A DNA stretch of 15,702 bases from assembly GCA_025358985.1 (NCBI GenBank), contig JANYHQ010000534.1:1-15702 (forward strand). Reading direction: 5' to 3'. Shown piece after piece: positions 8,310-15,019 of the stretch (position 1 is the first letter of the stretch; each line of letters opens with the position of its first letter). The translations under genes and the position numbers were made by a program. This DNA comes from Acidimicrobiales bacterium. Lineage in GTDB: Bacteria; Actinomycetota; Acidimicrobiia; Acidimicrobiales; JANYDT01. The notes under the pieces were generated by a model that saw nothing but the letters and a program-made list of their open reading frames with translations, ran no database searches and was not told the DNA's origin.

Positions 8310-8328
8310 CGCAGTCGAACGGACTGCG
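8310..8328 (+). terminator. hairpin after the mazF-like gene
   Basis: cgcagtc and gactgcg form a perfect 7-bp stem with a 5-nt loop, beginning 5 nt after the toxin stop codon. There is no T-run behind it, so it is only a candidate terminator. Confidence 0.4.
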
Positions 8329-8388
8329 AAATCTGCCCCAATTTCATTGACGAATTGCGACAGCATTGTCGCCTCGTAACATGCGCGG

Positions 8389-8593
8389 TCAGTGGCCATT
8401 GCGGGCCGGTACCGGTGACTTCGCCGTTCGTTTTGTGACCCTTTCCGGTCGCTGCTGCTTCACGTTTGCCTCGATGCCGTCGAGAAGCATGGCGAGGTTG
8501 CGGGCGAAGCGATCTACGGCGTTGACGCTTTCGTTCGCTCAACTGTTCAACGAAACGCAGCAATGCCGTCGGCGACGTCCGTGCGTCGTGCAT
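8389..8593 (-). pseudogene. C-terminal relic of a TetR-family regulator
   Basis: Read on the minus strand, 8526-8389 encodes VNAVDRFARNLAMLLDGIEA followed by a short tail and a stop. This resembles the last helix of TetR regulators with a D-RF-x-x-x-L-x-x-LLDGIEA pattern. Just upstream in another frame is TALLRFVEQLSER, which fits the preceding FP-x-L helix of the same domain; the frame change falls near 8538. There is no N-terminal helix-turn-helix, as the sequence switches at about 8590 to an unrelated permease fragment on the other strand. The identification is by pattern only. It may instead be an unrecognised non-coding stretch. Confidence 0.4.
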
Positions 8594-8800
8594 GGATCGG
8601 CATGATCGTTCGGGCGCCCGACGCGGTGCAGGGGCTCGGTTTTCTCATCGTGTTTCTACTCACGTTCTTGAGCAATGCGATCGTACCCATCCGCTGATCG
8701 ACAATGCACCCCCAGCGACTGGGCTCCACGCCATCTCTTCTAGACCGAGCATCCCGTTCCAGCCGCGTGGCCGTACTGCCTTGCGTCCAGAACTGCAAAA
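8593..8800 (+). pseudogene. relic of a DrrB-type ABC-2 transporter permease
   Basis: The frame from 8593 reads WIGMIVRAPDAVQGLGF and continues LIVFLLTFLSNAIVP before a stop at 8695-8697. This is the conserved central segment of DrrB-like ABC-2 permeases (daunorubicin-resistance type), where an RxPEAVQ motif precedes a helix ending LTFLSNAFVP. After the stop, STM in the same frame and then PPATGLHAIS in the +2 frame (8709 onward) match the family's following STMPxWLQAIS region. A stop and at least one frameshift therefore separate collinear pieces. The N-terminal half and the partner ATPase are missing. TetR regulators often control such exporters, and a TetR-like fragment abuts at about 8590. 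Confidence 0.65.
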
Positions 8801-8812
8801 ACGTCGGCGCCG

Positions 8813-9601
8813 CTACGTGTCGATATACGCACGCACCCGGGCAACGTGGTGATTCAGCGCTCGGCTGACGGCGCTGAATTCGGGGCAGTCACTGCCGAGG
8901 TAGTCGGTTAGTTCATTTGTCCATCGGGACCCATACCATCGAAGTCCGGTCTCCCATCTATCGAAAAAGCGCTGTGGATCAAGGCCCTTGTGCTCGGCCT
9001 TTCGTTCGAACCGATGCCATGCCTCGAACAGGTCCGTTCCACCCCGATCTTCCAGCAAGGTCCATAGGTCGTACACGTCACGGCACTGGCGCCGTTGAAT
9101 GACACAACGCAGTTTCTCGGCGCAAATCTCCGTGAGGGTATAGCAGCGGATAAATGCCGACTCGGGCACGTCGCGCCAATTGACGACGGGCGGGACGGCA
9201 GCGTGTCCAATAACAAGTTCGTCGTCAGCGAGGTCGAGCTTGATCGTGCGCAATTTCGCAGCAAGGGGACCCACGTAGTTGATGCGTGGCGGGTCGGCTT
9301 CGATGTCGAGTTCGAGTGTGGCGGCACCGATTCGGACGATGCACTGACCCAACGCTGTTCCGATGATGTCGAACGCAGTTGTCTCCGAAATACCGACCAG
9401 CGAATAATCAAGATCCGCCGAGTATCGGTAGTTCTCGTAGTGGCAAAGTCGAAGGCCGGTGCCGCCCTTCAGCACCATTCTTTCACCGGCAAGCGCAGCG
9501 ATATCTATGGCCACGTGCGCAAGCATGTAGTCACGTTCGACGGTCTGCGCGTCAACGCGATTGAGTTGTGCTTGCTTGGTGACTTCACCGCGTCCGATCA
9601 T
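8813..9601 (-). CDS. abiEii: AbiEii/AbiGii-type nucleotidyltransferase toxin
   Basis: A 262-residue toxin of the type IV AbiE system. The nucleotidyltransferase signature is KGGT (45-48) followed by YRYSADLDYS, with D63 and D65 as the metal-binding acidic pair. The later conserved block reads TLTEICAEKLRCVIQRRQCR then DVYDLW, matching the E..AEKL...R...RD.yDlw motifs of the family. AbiEii is reported to be a GTP-binding nucleotidyltransferase-like protein that halts growth on phage infection; the related mycobacterial MenT toxins add nucleotides to tRNA 3' ends. The start ATG 9601 overlaps the abiEi stop by four bases (ATGA), the usual coupling of the pair. The frame is open upstream to 9643, but that extension lies within abiEi. 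Length is normal and no damage is seen. Confidence 0.92.
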   Translation of the reverse strand: MIGRGEVTKQAQLNRVDAQTVERDYMLAHVAIDIAALAGERMVLKGGTGLRLCHYENYRYSADLDYSLVGISETTAFDIIGTALGQCIVRIGAATLELDIEADPPRINYVGPLAAKLRTIKLDLADDELVIGHAAVPPVVNWRDVPESAFIRCYTLTEICAEKLRCVIQRRQCRDVYDLWTLLEDRGGTDLFEAWHRFERKAEHKGLDPQRFFDRWETGLRWYGSRWTNELTDYLGSDCPEFSAVSRALNHHVARVRAYIDT

Positions 9602-10383
9602 CGGCGGACGACTTCGCTGAGCTCTTCTACGGGGCCAGGCCAACGAACACCCGCCACGGTGTCGACCGGTCCGTCGTCGCGTTCGTCGGTCGGGTCGAGG
9701 CGTAACGGGCGGGTCGATCGAGCGGACAGTGCGATGCCGTCGAGTTTGCCAATTTGGAGTTGCCGGTCGAGCGAGACGAGCCGTCGCAGTGCTGCGTCGA
9801 GGCCGAGAGCAAAGCTCAGTTCGCCAACCACGCTGGGTTTCAGCTCGGCGGCAGCGAGCGCTTCGGCCACAACTGAGATTCCTCCGACTCGTCGAGGGGC
9901 GCCCGCCGATTCGAGGAGTGCTCGTTCGACGGTCGAGATCATCGCAATGTCGTGGGGTTGGGCGCCGACGTGAACCGTTGCCGGTTTCTCGATGATCGAC
10001 TCAAGCTGTCGGCCACCCATCTCATCAACGAACAGTCGGCGCGTGACGGCAACCTGAACGCGTTGGCCCCCGCGAGTAAGGAGCCCGTGTTCATGCAGCG
10101 CCGTTCGGAAACAGACGCGATGATCCCGGTCGCCGACGGCCAGCACAATTGCCTCGGCTAACCGGTCGCTAGCAACTGCTGCGACCCCGAGTTCACCCAG
10201 CGGACGCAACAAGTAGGACCCGCGCCGCACCCGCTCCACCAGACCATCTCGGGCGAGCCTCGCCAACAGGTTCGACGTTGCCTGCGCACTGATACCGAGC
10301 CTGCGACGGACCTCGTCTGCGCCTACATGGGTACAGCCCTCGGCCGCCAGCGTGTCAACGAGCCGAATTCCGGATGTGGACAT
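9598..10383 (-). CDS. abiEi: AbiEi-type antitoxin and autorepressor
   Basis: A 261-residue AbiEi antitoxin. The N-terminal winged helix-turn-helix is about residues 8-50 (GADEVRRRLGISAQATSNLL, then ARLARDGLVERVRRGSYLL), followed by the antitoxin body containing FRTALHEHGLL and TVERALLESAG. In studied AbiE systems AbiEi both neutralises AbiEii without a stable protein complex (type IV) and represses its own operon by binding inverted repeats in the promoter. Start choice: ATG 10383 (MSTSGIRLVDTLA) is preferred because it fits the family N-terminus and sits at the edge of the operator. The frame remains open to GTG 10479, but those 32 residues are AT-rich, repetitive and overlap the promoter. 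ATG 10395 is a weaker alternative. Confidence 0.9.
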   Translation of the reverse strand: MSTSGIRLVDTLAAEGCTHVGADEVRRRLGISAQATSNLLARLARDGLVERVRRGSYLLRPLGELGVAAVASDRLAEAIVLAVGDRDHRVCFRTALHEHGLLTRGGQRVQVAVTRRLFVDEMGGRQLESIIEKPATVHVGAQPHDIAMISTVERALLESAGAPRRVGGISVVAEALAAAELKPSVVGELSFALGLDAALRRLVSLDRQLQIGKLDGIALSARSTRPLRLDPTDERDDGPVDTVAGVRWPGPVEELSEVVRR

Positions 10384-10425
10384 GATGATGATCATACACG
10401 CTTTAGGTGTATAACCATCATCGTG
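10381..10425 (-). promoter_or_regulatory. abiE operator (19-bp inverted repeat) with candidate -10
   Basis: The arms 10381-10399 and 10407-10425 match as inverted repeats at 16 of 19 positions, separated by 7 nt; the innermost six bases (atacac/gtgtat) are perfect. One arm includes the abiEi start codon. On the minus strand TATGAT (10396-10391) resembles a -10 box placed so that transcription would begin at or next to the ATG, giving a leaderless mRNA. No good -35 is evident. Repressor binding here would block both RNA polymerase and the start site, which agrees with the known negative autoregulation by AbiEi. Confidence 0.7.
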
Positions 10426-10495
10426 TATTCCAAGGGACGTAGCGGAGCGAGACAAAGAAAATACAGTGTCGACAATCACAGCTTGTAGCGGCGAG

Positions 10496-10756
10496 TCATT
10501 GCGTCGACATCCGCCTAGTTGACCGGTCCGGCATCACATTGCTAGTCCGCCAGAAAGACGGCCAGCGCGTCATAGCGGTCAACGTCTCGGCGAGACTTCG
10601 CAAAGCCAGTCGAATTGCATTGGAACGTCCGCCCAACGAACGAGCAAGCTTGGCGAGAAGCTGTTCGTCACCGTCGTCAAGCCTTACCCTTGTTGTACCC
10701 ACGGAGTTCGGCGAACTCATTCCCGCGCTGATGTTGGAAAAGTGATCGGCGCTCAC
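10496..10756 (-). pseudogene. ribbon-helix-helix antitoxin relic
   Basis: GTG 10756 opens a frame reading MSADHFSNISAGMSS, then TTRVRLDDGDEQLLAKLARS and LGGRSNAIRLALRSLAE, a good ribbon-helix-helix (CopG/Arc-like) DNA-binding domain. After LAE the frame loses antitoxin character. Reading from 10583 after skipping two bases gives VDRYDALAVFLAD, a stop (10542-10544), then QCDAGPVN and a stop (10515-10517). This matches the toxin-binding tail of such antitoxins, which usually runs A-x-x-FLA-[ED]-W-x-x-x-x-GPV. A frameshift near 10584 and a TGG-to-TAG-type nonsense change therefore appear to have broken the gene. The DNA-binding half could still be made. The true start may be the ATG at 10720, which would place the shared 22-bp sequence upstream of the gene. 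No toxin gene follows. Confidence 0.7.
10720..10741 (-). repeat. 22-bp repeat, copy 2 (inverted partner at 7784-7805)
   Basis: Exact reverse complement of 7784-7805. It lies in the first codons (from GTG 10756), or directly before an alternative ATG start (10720) of the antitoxin relic. The two copies point towards each other across the accessory island. Confidence 0.85.
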
Positions 10757-10773
10757 CGGTAGACACCACTACG

Positions 10774-11886
10774 TCAGACGGAGACCAGTGCGGCTACGTC
10801 GATGTTGTACAGCGCCGCAGTGTTGTCCAGCAGGATGGCGCGAGTTTGCTCCGGTCGTAGCTGGGCGGTTTGCTCGGCCAGCATCTCTTGACTCCACGGC
10901 CAGGTGGAGTCCGAATGGGGAAAGTCGTTGGCCCACAACAGGTTGTGCCAGTTCATGGAATCGGCGTGGCGGAACGCCGTCCAATCATCTTGGAACGTGA
11001 TGTAAATGTTCTGCGCAAACCACTCGCTGGGCAAACGGGTGAGCTCTTGGCCAGCTGGCAACCAATGGCGATGACGCTTGTAGGCATGGTCCATGCGATA
11101 CATGAAGTGTGGCACCCAGCCGGCATCGGCCTCCACGCACACCACCCGCAGATCCGGGTGACGCTCAAACACACCACCGAGCACCAGCATGCCCATGATG
11201 TCCTGGCAACCTCTCACAATCGACAGGAACGAGTTCATCTTGGGACCGCGAGTTTTCTCGCTACGCCCGGTGAGGATGTGAAACGACAATGGCAAACCCA
11301 ATTCGATGGCCGCCTCCCAGAACGGGCCATAGATAGGCGAGTCGTAATCTTCCATTCCCGGTTCACCGGGCAGCATCACGCCGCGCAGACCAAGCGCGTT
11401 GATCTCATGCAAATCGGCAATACCCTCCTGCGGGGTGCGCATGGCCGTTTGCCCGCAGCCCAGGAGCCGGGACGGATGCCGGTCGCAGTAGGCAGCAATC
11501 CAGCGGTTGTACGCCTGAAAGCAAGCACGCTTCAGATCGATGTCCTTCATGTTGCATAACACCATGCCCACCGTGGGATAGATGATCTCGGCCGCCACCC
11601 CGTCACGCTGTTGATCCAGTATGCGCGCATCGGGATCCCATCCACCTCGATGCAACTCCGCAAACCTGGTACCACGAACCTTGATCTCCTCTGGTCGCTT
11701 ACCTGCAGCCGCCACCAAACCCAGATTGATGGGGCGCATCCCCTCCACCTGGAACACGTCACCGATCTCCGCCCCGGCATCCACAATTCGTGGGGCGCGA
11801 TCGCGAAAGGCGGCATCTATGAAGTCCACATACGTTTCCGGTGGCTCGGTGATGTGGGAATCAGCGGAGATGACGAGATGGTCCAC
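10774..11886 (-). CDS. Amidohydro_2 family metal-dependent hydrolase
   Basis: A 370-residue TIM-barrel hydrolase of the Amidohydro_2 (ACMSD/LigW-like) group. ADSHITEP provides the metal-site D9 and H11 region (family pattern D-x-H), SFHILTG gives H203, VVCVEADAGWVPHFMYRMD (248-266) is the characteristic E-x-D-x-GW-x-P segment, and WANDFPHSDSTWP (318-330) carries the catalytic aspartate D321. Relatives include decarboxylases and hydrolases of ring-cleavage or amide intermediates; the substrate here is unknown. The start is GTG 11886, with an AGGAG Shine-Dalgarno site at 11892-11896 and 5-nt spacing, one of the few clear ones in the window. It follows the D-aminoacylase-family gene by 30 bp on the same strand, so the two probably form an operon. 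Its 3' end lies 17 bp from the start of the antitoxin relic. Confidence 0.93.
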   Translation of the reverse strand: MDHLVISADSHITEPPETYVDFIDAAFRDRAPRIVDAGAEIGDVFQVEGMRPINLGLVAAAGKRPEEIKVRGTRFAELHRGGWDPDARILDQQRDGVAAEIIYPTVGMVLCNMKDIDLKRACFQAYNRWIAAYCDRHPSRLLGCGQTAMRTPQEGIADLHEINALGLRGVMLPGEPGMEDYDSPIYGPFWEAAIELGLPLSFHILTGRSEKTRGPKMNSFLSIVRGCQDIMGMLVLGGVFERHPDLRVVCVEADAGWVPHFMYRMDHAYKRHRHWLPAGQELTRLPSEWFAQNIYITFQDDWTAFRHADSMNWHNLLWANDFPHSDSTWPWSQEMLAEQTAQLRPEQTRAILLDNTAALYNIDVAALVSV

Positions 11887-11897
11887 GAGTACTCCTT

Positions 11898-11927
11898 CAG
11901 ACAGGTTCAGACGGGTTCAGACAGGTG
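11898..11927. repeat. three tandem 10-bp repeats with a stop in each frame
   Basis: On the plus strand cagacaggtt, cagacgggtt and cagacaggtg are consecutive. On the minus (coding) strand each unit produces a TGA: at 11919-11917 (the actual stop of the upstream gene), 11909-11907 and 11899-11897. As the period is 10, the three TGAs fall in three different frames. The last one runs directly into the AGGAG of the next gene. Confidence 0.9.
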
Positions 11928-13635
11928 ACGGTTGGGCGCCGCGCACCAAACGGCCCGGTAGCGCGCCGGTGGGTTGGCCATCGGTGTAGGTCTCCACTCC
12001 GGCCACGAACGTATGGCGATAACCGTCCACTCGTTGCAGTAGGCGGCGACCCTGAGCCGGAAGATCATGGGCGATACGGGGCGGATGCAGCGTGAGCGCT
12101 TCAAAATCGATGATGTTGACATCAGCCCGATATCCCGGCGCCAACAGACCACGGTCGTTCAATCCCAGGGCTTGGGCCGTGCGACGACACTGGGCATGCA
12201 CCACGAACGACACATCGAGCAGATCACCGCGGCTGCGATCACGACACCAGTGCGTGAGCAGCGTGGTGGGAAAGCTGGCATCGCAGATGGTGCCCACGTG
12301 AGCCCCGCCGTCGCTGAGCCCGGGAATGGCCAACGGATGGGTGAGCATCCGTCGCGCCGCATCCAGGTTGCCGTCGCCATAGTTGAGTACCGGGATGTAC
12401 AGCAGCGCGGTGCCTTCGTCGGACAGCTGCAGGTCGTAGACCAACTCCACTGCGCGCCACCCCAGAGCTGCGGCCCGAGCGGCCACCGAGTGGTGCGCGG
12501 CGGGCTCGTAGTCGGGCGGATCGCCCAGTGGGAATAGACGGGCATAACCCTGAGTAGAGGCAAACATCGACGGTGGATGGGCGTCGTGCTCGGCCAATAC
12601 CCGCCAGCGGCGATCGGGGTCCGACAACAGCCTTACCCGTTCCGCTAACGGAGCATCGGCCACCTCGGCAAACGAAGCGCAACGAGCAAACGGTGACATG
12701 GTGGCCTGTAGGCCAACCAACACCCCTACTGCCCGGGCCGCCACCTGCGCTCGCACCTCATGACCATCGGCCTCCATGGCCTCCAACCCGCGCAACAAAC
12801 GCAGGTACCCCTCGCCCGGTACGGCCTGCAGTAGTGACATCGACAGCGGCCGACCACTGATGGCCACCATCTGACGAAGTGTCTCCAACTCTTCATCCAC
12901 ATCGGGAGCAAAATCAGACACCACCTGCAGCACCCCACCCACGCCATTCAATGCCGCCGCGATGCCCACCAGTTCTTCGCGGGCGGCGGTGAGCGACGGA
13001 ATGAACTCACCTTTGGAGGAGCGATGGTTACGGGTGCGGCTGGTACTGAACCCCATGGCCCCATCGCGCACGGCCTGGGCCACCAACACCGCCATGGCGG
13101 CAATGTCATCGGCGCTGGCGCGCACCTCATGATCGGCGCCGCGTTCACCCATCACGTGTAAGCGCAATGCGTTGTGAGGAATCTGGCAGCCGAGATCGAT
13201 GTCGTGCGGTTTTGCCTCCACGGCGTCGAGGAACTCGCCGAACGTGGTCCAGTTCCACTGCAGACCTTCATGCAGTGCGGTACCGGGGATGTCCTCCACG
13301 CCTTCCATCAACTCGATGAGACGCTGACGGTGGTGTTCGAACACCGGCGCGAATCCCACACCGCAGTTGCCGGTGACCACCGTGGTGACACCGTGCCACG
13401 ATGATGGGGCCAGTCGGTTGTCCCAGGTGGCCTGACCGTCGTAGTGCGTATGTACATCGACGAATCCAGGCGTGACCAATAGACCGTCAGCGTCGATCTC
13501 GCGCTGACCCGTGCCGTCCACCGTACCCACGTGGGTCACCACGCCTCGCGAGATCGCAACGTCGGCTGTCCTGGGCGGCGCCCCCGTGCCGTCCACCACC
13601 GTGCCATTGCGGATGACCACCTCGTGCTCAGCCAT
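11917..13635 (-). CDS. D-aminoacylase / N-acyl-D-amino-acid deacylase family amidohydrolase
   Basis: A 572-residue amidohydrolase-superfamily protein (COG3653-like). The N-terminal strand EVVIRNGTVVDGTG leads into PGFVDVHTHYDGQATWD (H62, H64) and GVTTVVTGNCGVGFAP (C91, equivalent to the bridging cysteine of D-aminoacylase). LSDGGAHVGTICD carries the catalytic aspartate, and GYRADVNIIDFE is the C-terminal beta-sandwich return. The segments holding the two further zinc histidines in characterised D-aminoacylases (SHIR and SHHK types) read LQVVSD and SMSLLQ here, so the active site is divergent and the substrate may not be an N-acyl-D-amino acid. ATG 13635 matches the usual N-terminus; ATG 13647 is possible and both have poorly spaced AAGGG upstream. 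First gene of a two-gene operon with the Amidohydro_2 gene, divergent from the alkylsulfatase-like gene. Confidence 0.9.
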   Translation of the reverse strand: MAEHEVVIRNGTVVDGTGAPPRTADVAISRGVVTHVGTVDGTGQREIDADGLLVTPGFVDVHTHYDGQATWDNRLAPSSWHGVTTVVTGNCGVGFAPVFEHHRQRLIELMEGVEDIPGTALHEGLQWNWTTFGEFLDAVEAKPHDIDLGCQIPHNALRLHVMGERGADHEVRASADDIAAMAVLVAQAVRDGAMGFSTSRTRNHRSSKGEFIPSLTAAREELVGIAAALNGVGGVLQVVSDFAPDVDEELETLRQMVAISGRPLSMSLLQAVPGEGYLRLLRGLEAMEADGHEVRAQVAARAVGVLVGLQATMSPFARCASFAEVADAPLAERVRLLSDPDRRWRVLAEHDAHPPSMFASTQGYARLFPLGDPPDYEPAAHHSVAARAAALGWRAVELVYDLQLSDEGTALLYIPVLNYGDGNLDAARRMLTHPLAIPGLSDGGAHVGTICDASFPTTLLTHWCRDRSRGDLLDVSFVVHAQCRRTAQALGLNDRGLLAPGYRADVNIIDFEALTLHPPRIAHDLPAQGRRLLQRVDGYRHTFVAGVETYTDGQPTGALPGRLVRGAQPSPV

Positions 13636-13708
13636 ACGCGGCACCATACCCTTCCGCGGACTGACACTCCAATGGACCTACGAGCGTGAGGCTGACAACA
13701 TCAACGAG

Positions 13709-14998
13709 ATGAGTACCGTTCGTGAACTGGCCGAGCAAATGTGGCATGGAGAACTCGACATCGTGCACGAACACCATCCGGTGCGCGGCCTCAACATGGA
13801 TGCCGAAGAGATCGACGATGGGCTGCTCTATCTCAAAAGCATTGCGTCGCTCAACACTCTCGACACCGGCGACGGTTTGGTGATGCTCGACGCCGGACAT
13901 CTGCTGGATGCAGTGAAGATCCATACCGCAGTACGCAAGTGGCGGCCCGATGCCCGTTTGGCCGCAGCCGTGTTCAGTCACCATCACGTGGACCACGTAT
14001 TTGGCACCACTGCATTCGAGCGTGAGGCCGAGGGACGGGCATGGCCGGCGCCGGTGGTATACGGCCACCAGAACATGGCTGCGCATTTCGACCGGTATCT
14101 GGAGATGCGGGGCTGGAACGAAGCCATCAACCGTCGCCAGTTCGCCATTGACGTGCCCAACTTCAGTTGGCCGGACCATTACCGCTACCCCGACGTCACT
14201 TATCACGACCATCACACCTTTTGGCAGGGCAACAATACTTTTGAGATGCATCATGCACGGGGTGAAACCGATGATGCTACGTGGACATACGTTCCTGAGC
14301 GTAAGATCCTTCACCCCGGCGATTTGTTCATCTACGCCACCCCCAATGCCGGCAACCCGCAGAAGGTGCAGCGCTACGTCAGTGACTGGGCCACCGCGCT
14401 GCGCAAGATGGCGAGCCTGGGAGCCGAACTGATGTTGTGTGGGCATGGGCTACCCATCTTCGGAGCAGAACGCATCACCACTGCGCTCACGGACACTGCG
14501 GCGCTACTGGAGACCATTGAGCGCCAAACCATGAGCCTCATGAACCAGGGCAAATCCCTTGATCATGTGATCCACACCGTGGAGATACCGCAGTACTTAC
14601 TGGACAAGCCCTATCTACGCCCGGTGTATGACCATCCGCAGTTCATCGTACGTATGGTGTGGCGCCGCTACGGCGGTTGGTACGACGGTGAGCCCGACAA
14701 CCTGCTGCCCGCACCACGTGCGCAGCAGGCCACCGAGTGGGTGTCATTGGCCGGTGGTGTGGACGCCGTGTTGGCTCGGGCCGAGGCGCTGCGGGCCGCT
14801 GGTGATCTGCGACTGGCATGTCATCTGGTGGAGTTCGCAGCGTTGGCCGAACCTCGATCCTCTGCGGTGCATGAGTTACGGGCGGCTGTCTACGGCGAAC
14901 GCTCGCTTCAGCAGGAGTCATCGATGGCCCGCAACATCTTGAACCATGCCGCATTGGCGTCTCGACAAGGCAAACGCGATCTGGCCGGCGACTACTGA
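13709..14998 (+). CDS. alkylsulfatase-like MBL-fold hydrolase with dimerisation domain
   Basis: A 429-residue metallo-hydrolase resembling SdsA1/BDS1-type alkylsulfatases. The MBL domain has FSHHHVDHVFG (H91, H93, D95, H96), MHHARGETDDATW (from H181), LHPGDLFIY (D205) and LCGHGLP (H246). The C-terminal part (about 265-410) matches the alkylsulfatase dimerisation domain, including SLMNQGKSLDHVIHTV, YDHPQFIVRMVWRRYGGWYD and the helical tail with LARAEALRAAGDLRLACHLV. It is shorter than the ~650-residue SDS hydrolases because there is no C-terminal SCP2-like domain and no visible signal peptide. The family hydrolyses primary alkyl sulfate esters; the exact substrate here is inference. The frame is open back to 13511 but that extension is antisense to the neighbouring gene, so ATG 13709 is preferred; its Shine-Dalgarno site is weak. 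The gap to the divergent deacylase gene is 73 bp. Confidence 0.88.
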   Translation: MSTVRELAEQMWHGELDIVHEHHPVRGLNMDAEEIDDGLLYLKSIASLNTLDTGDGLVMLDAGHLLDAVKIHTAVRKWRPDARLAAAVFSHHHVDHVFGTTAFEREAEGRAWPAPVVYGHQNMAAHFDRYLEMRGWNEAINRRQFAIDVPNFSWPDHYRYPDVTYHDHHTFWQGNNTFEMHHARGETDDATWTYVPERKILHPGDLFIYATPNAGNPQKVQRYVSDWATALRKMASLGAELMLCGHGLPIFGAERITTALTDTAALLETIERQTMSLMNQGKSLDHVIHTVEIPQYLLDKPYLRPVYDHPQFIVRMVWRRYGGWYDGEPDNLLPAPRAQQATEWVSLAGGVDAVLARAEALRAAGDLRLACHLVEFAALAEPRSSAVHELRAAVYGERSLQQESSMARNILNHAALASRQGKRDLAGDY

Positions 14999-15019
14999 GA
15001 GCCCGGGTGGAGGATCGGG

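Noticed and set aside
8302..8379. 25-codon ATG frame overlapping the mazF stop (ATGA)
   Set aside because: The overlap suggests coupling, but the peptide has no recognisable feature and the hairpin at 8310-8328 lies within it, so chance is likelier.
9095..9973. 292-residue plus-strand open frame opposite abiEi/abiEii
   Set aside because: It is antisense to two well-supported genes joined by the normal ATGA overlap, and its product has no motif.
13511..13708. N-terminal extension of the alkylsulfatase-like protein
   Set aside because: It overlaps the 5' end of the divergent deacylase gene antisense and resembles no leader or domain.
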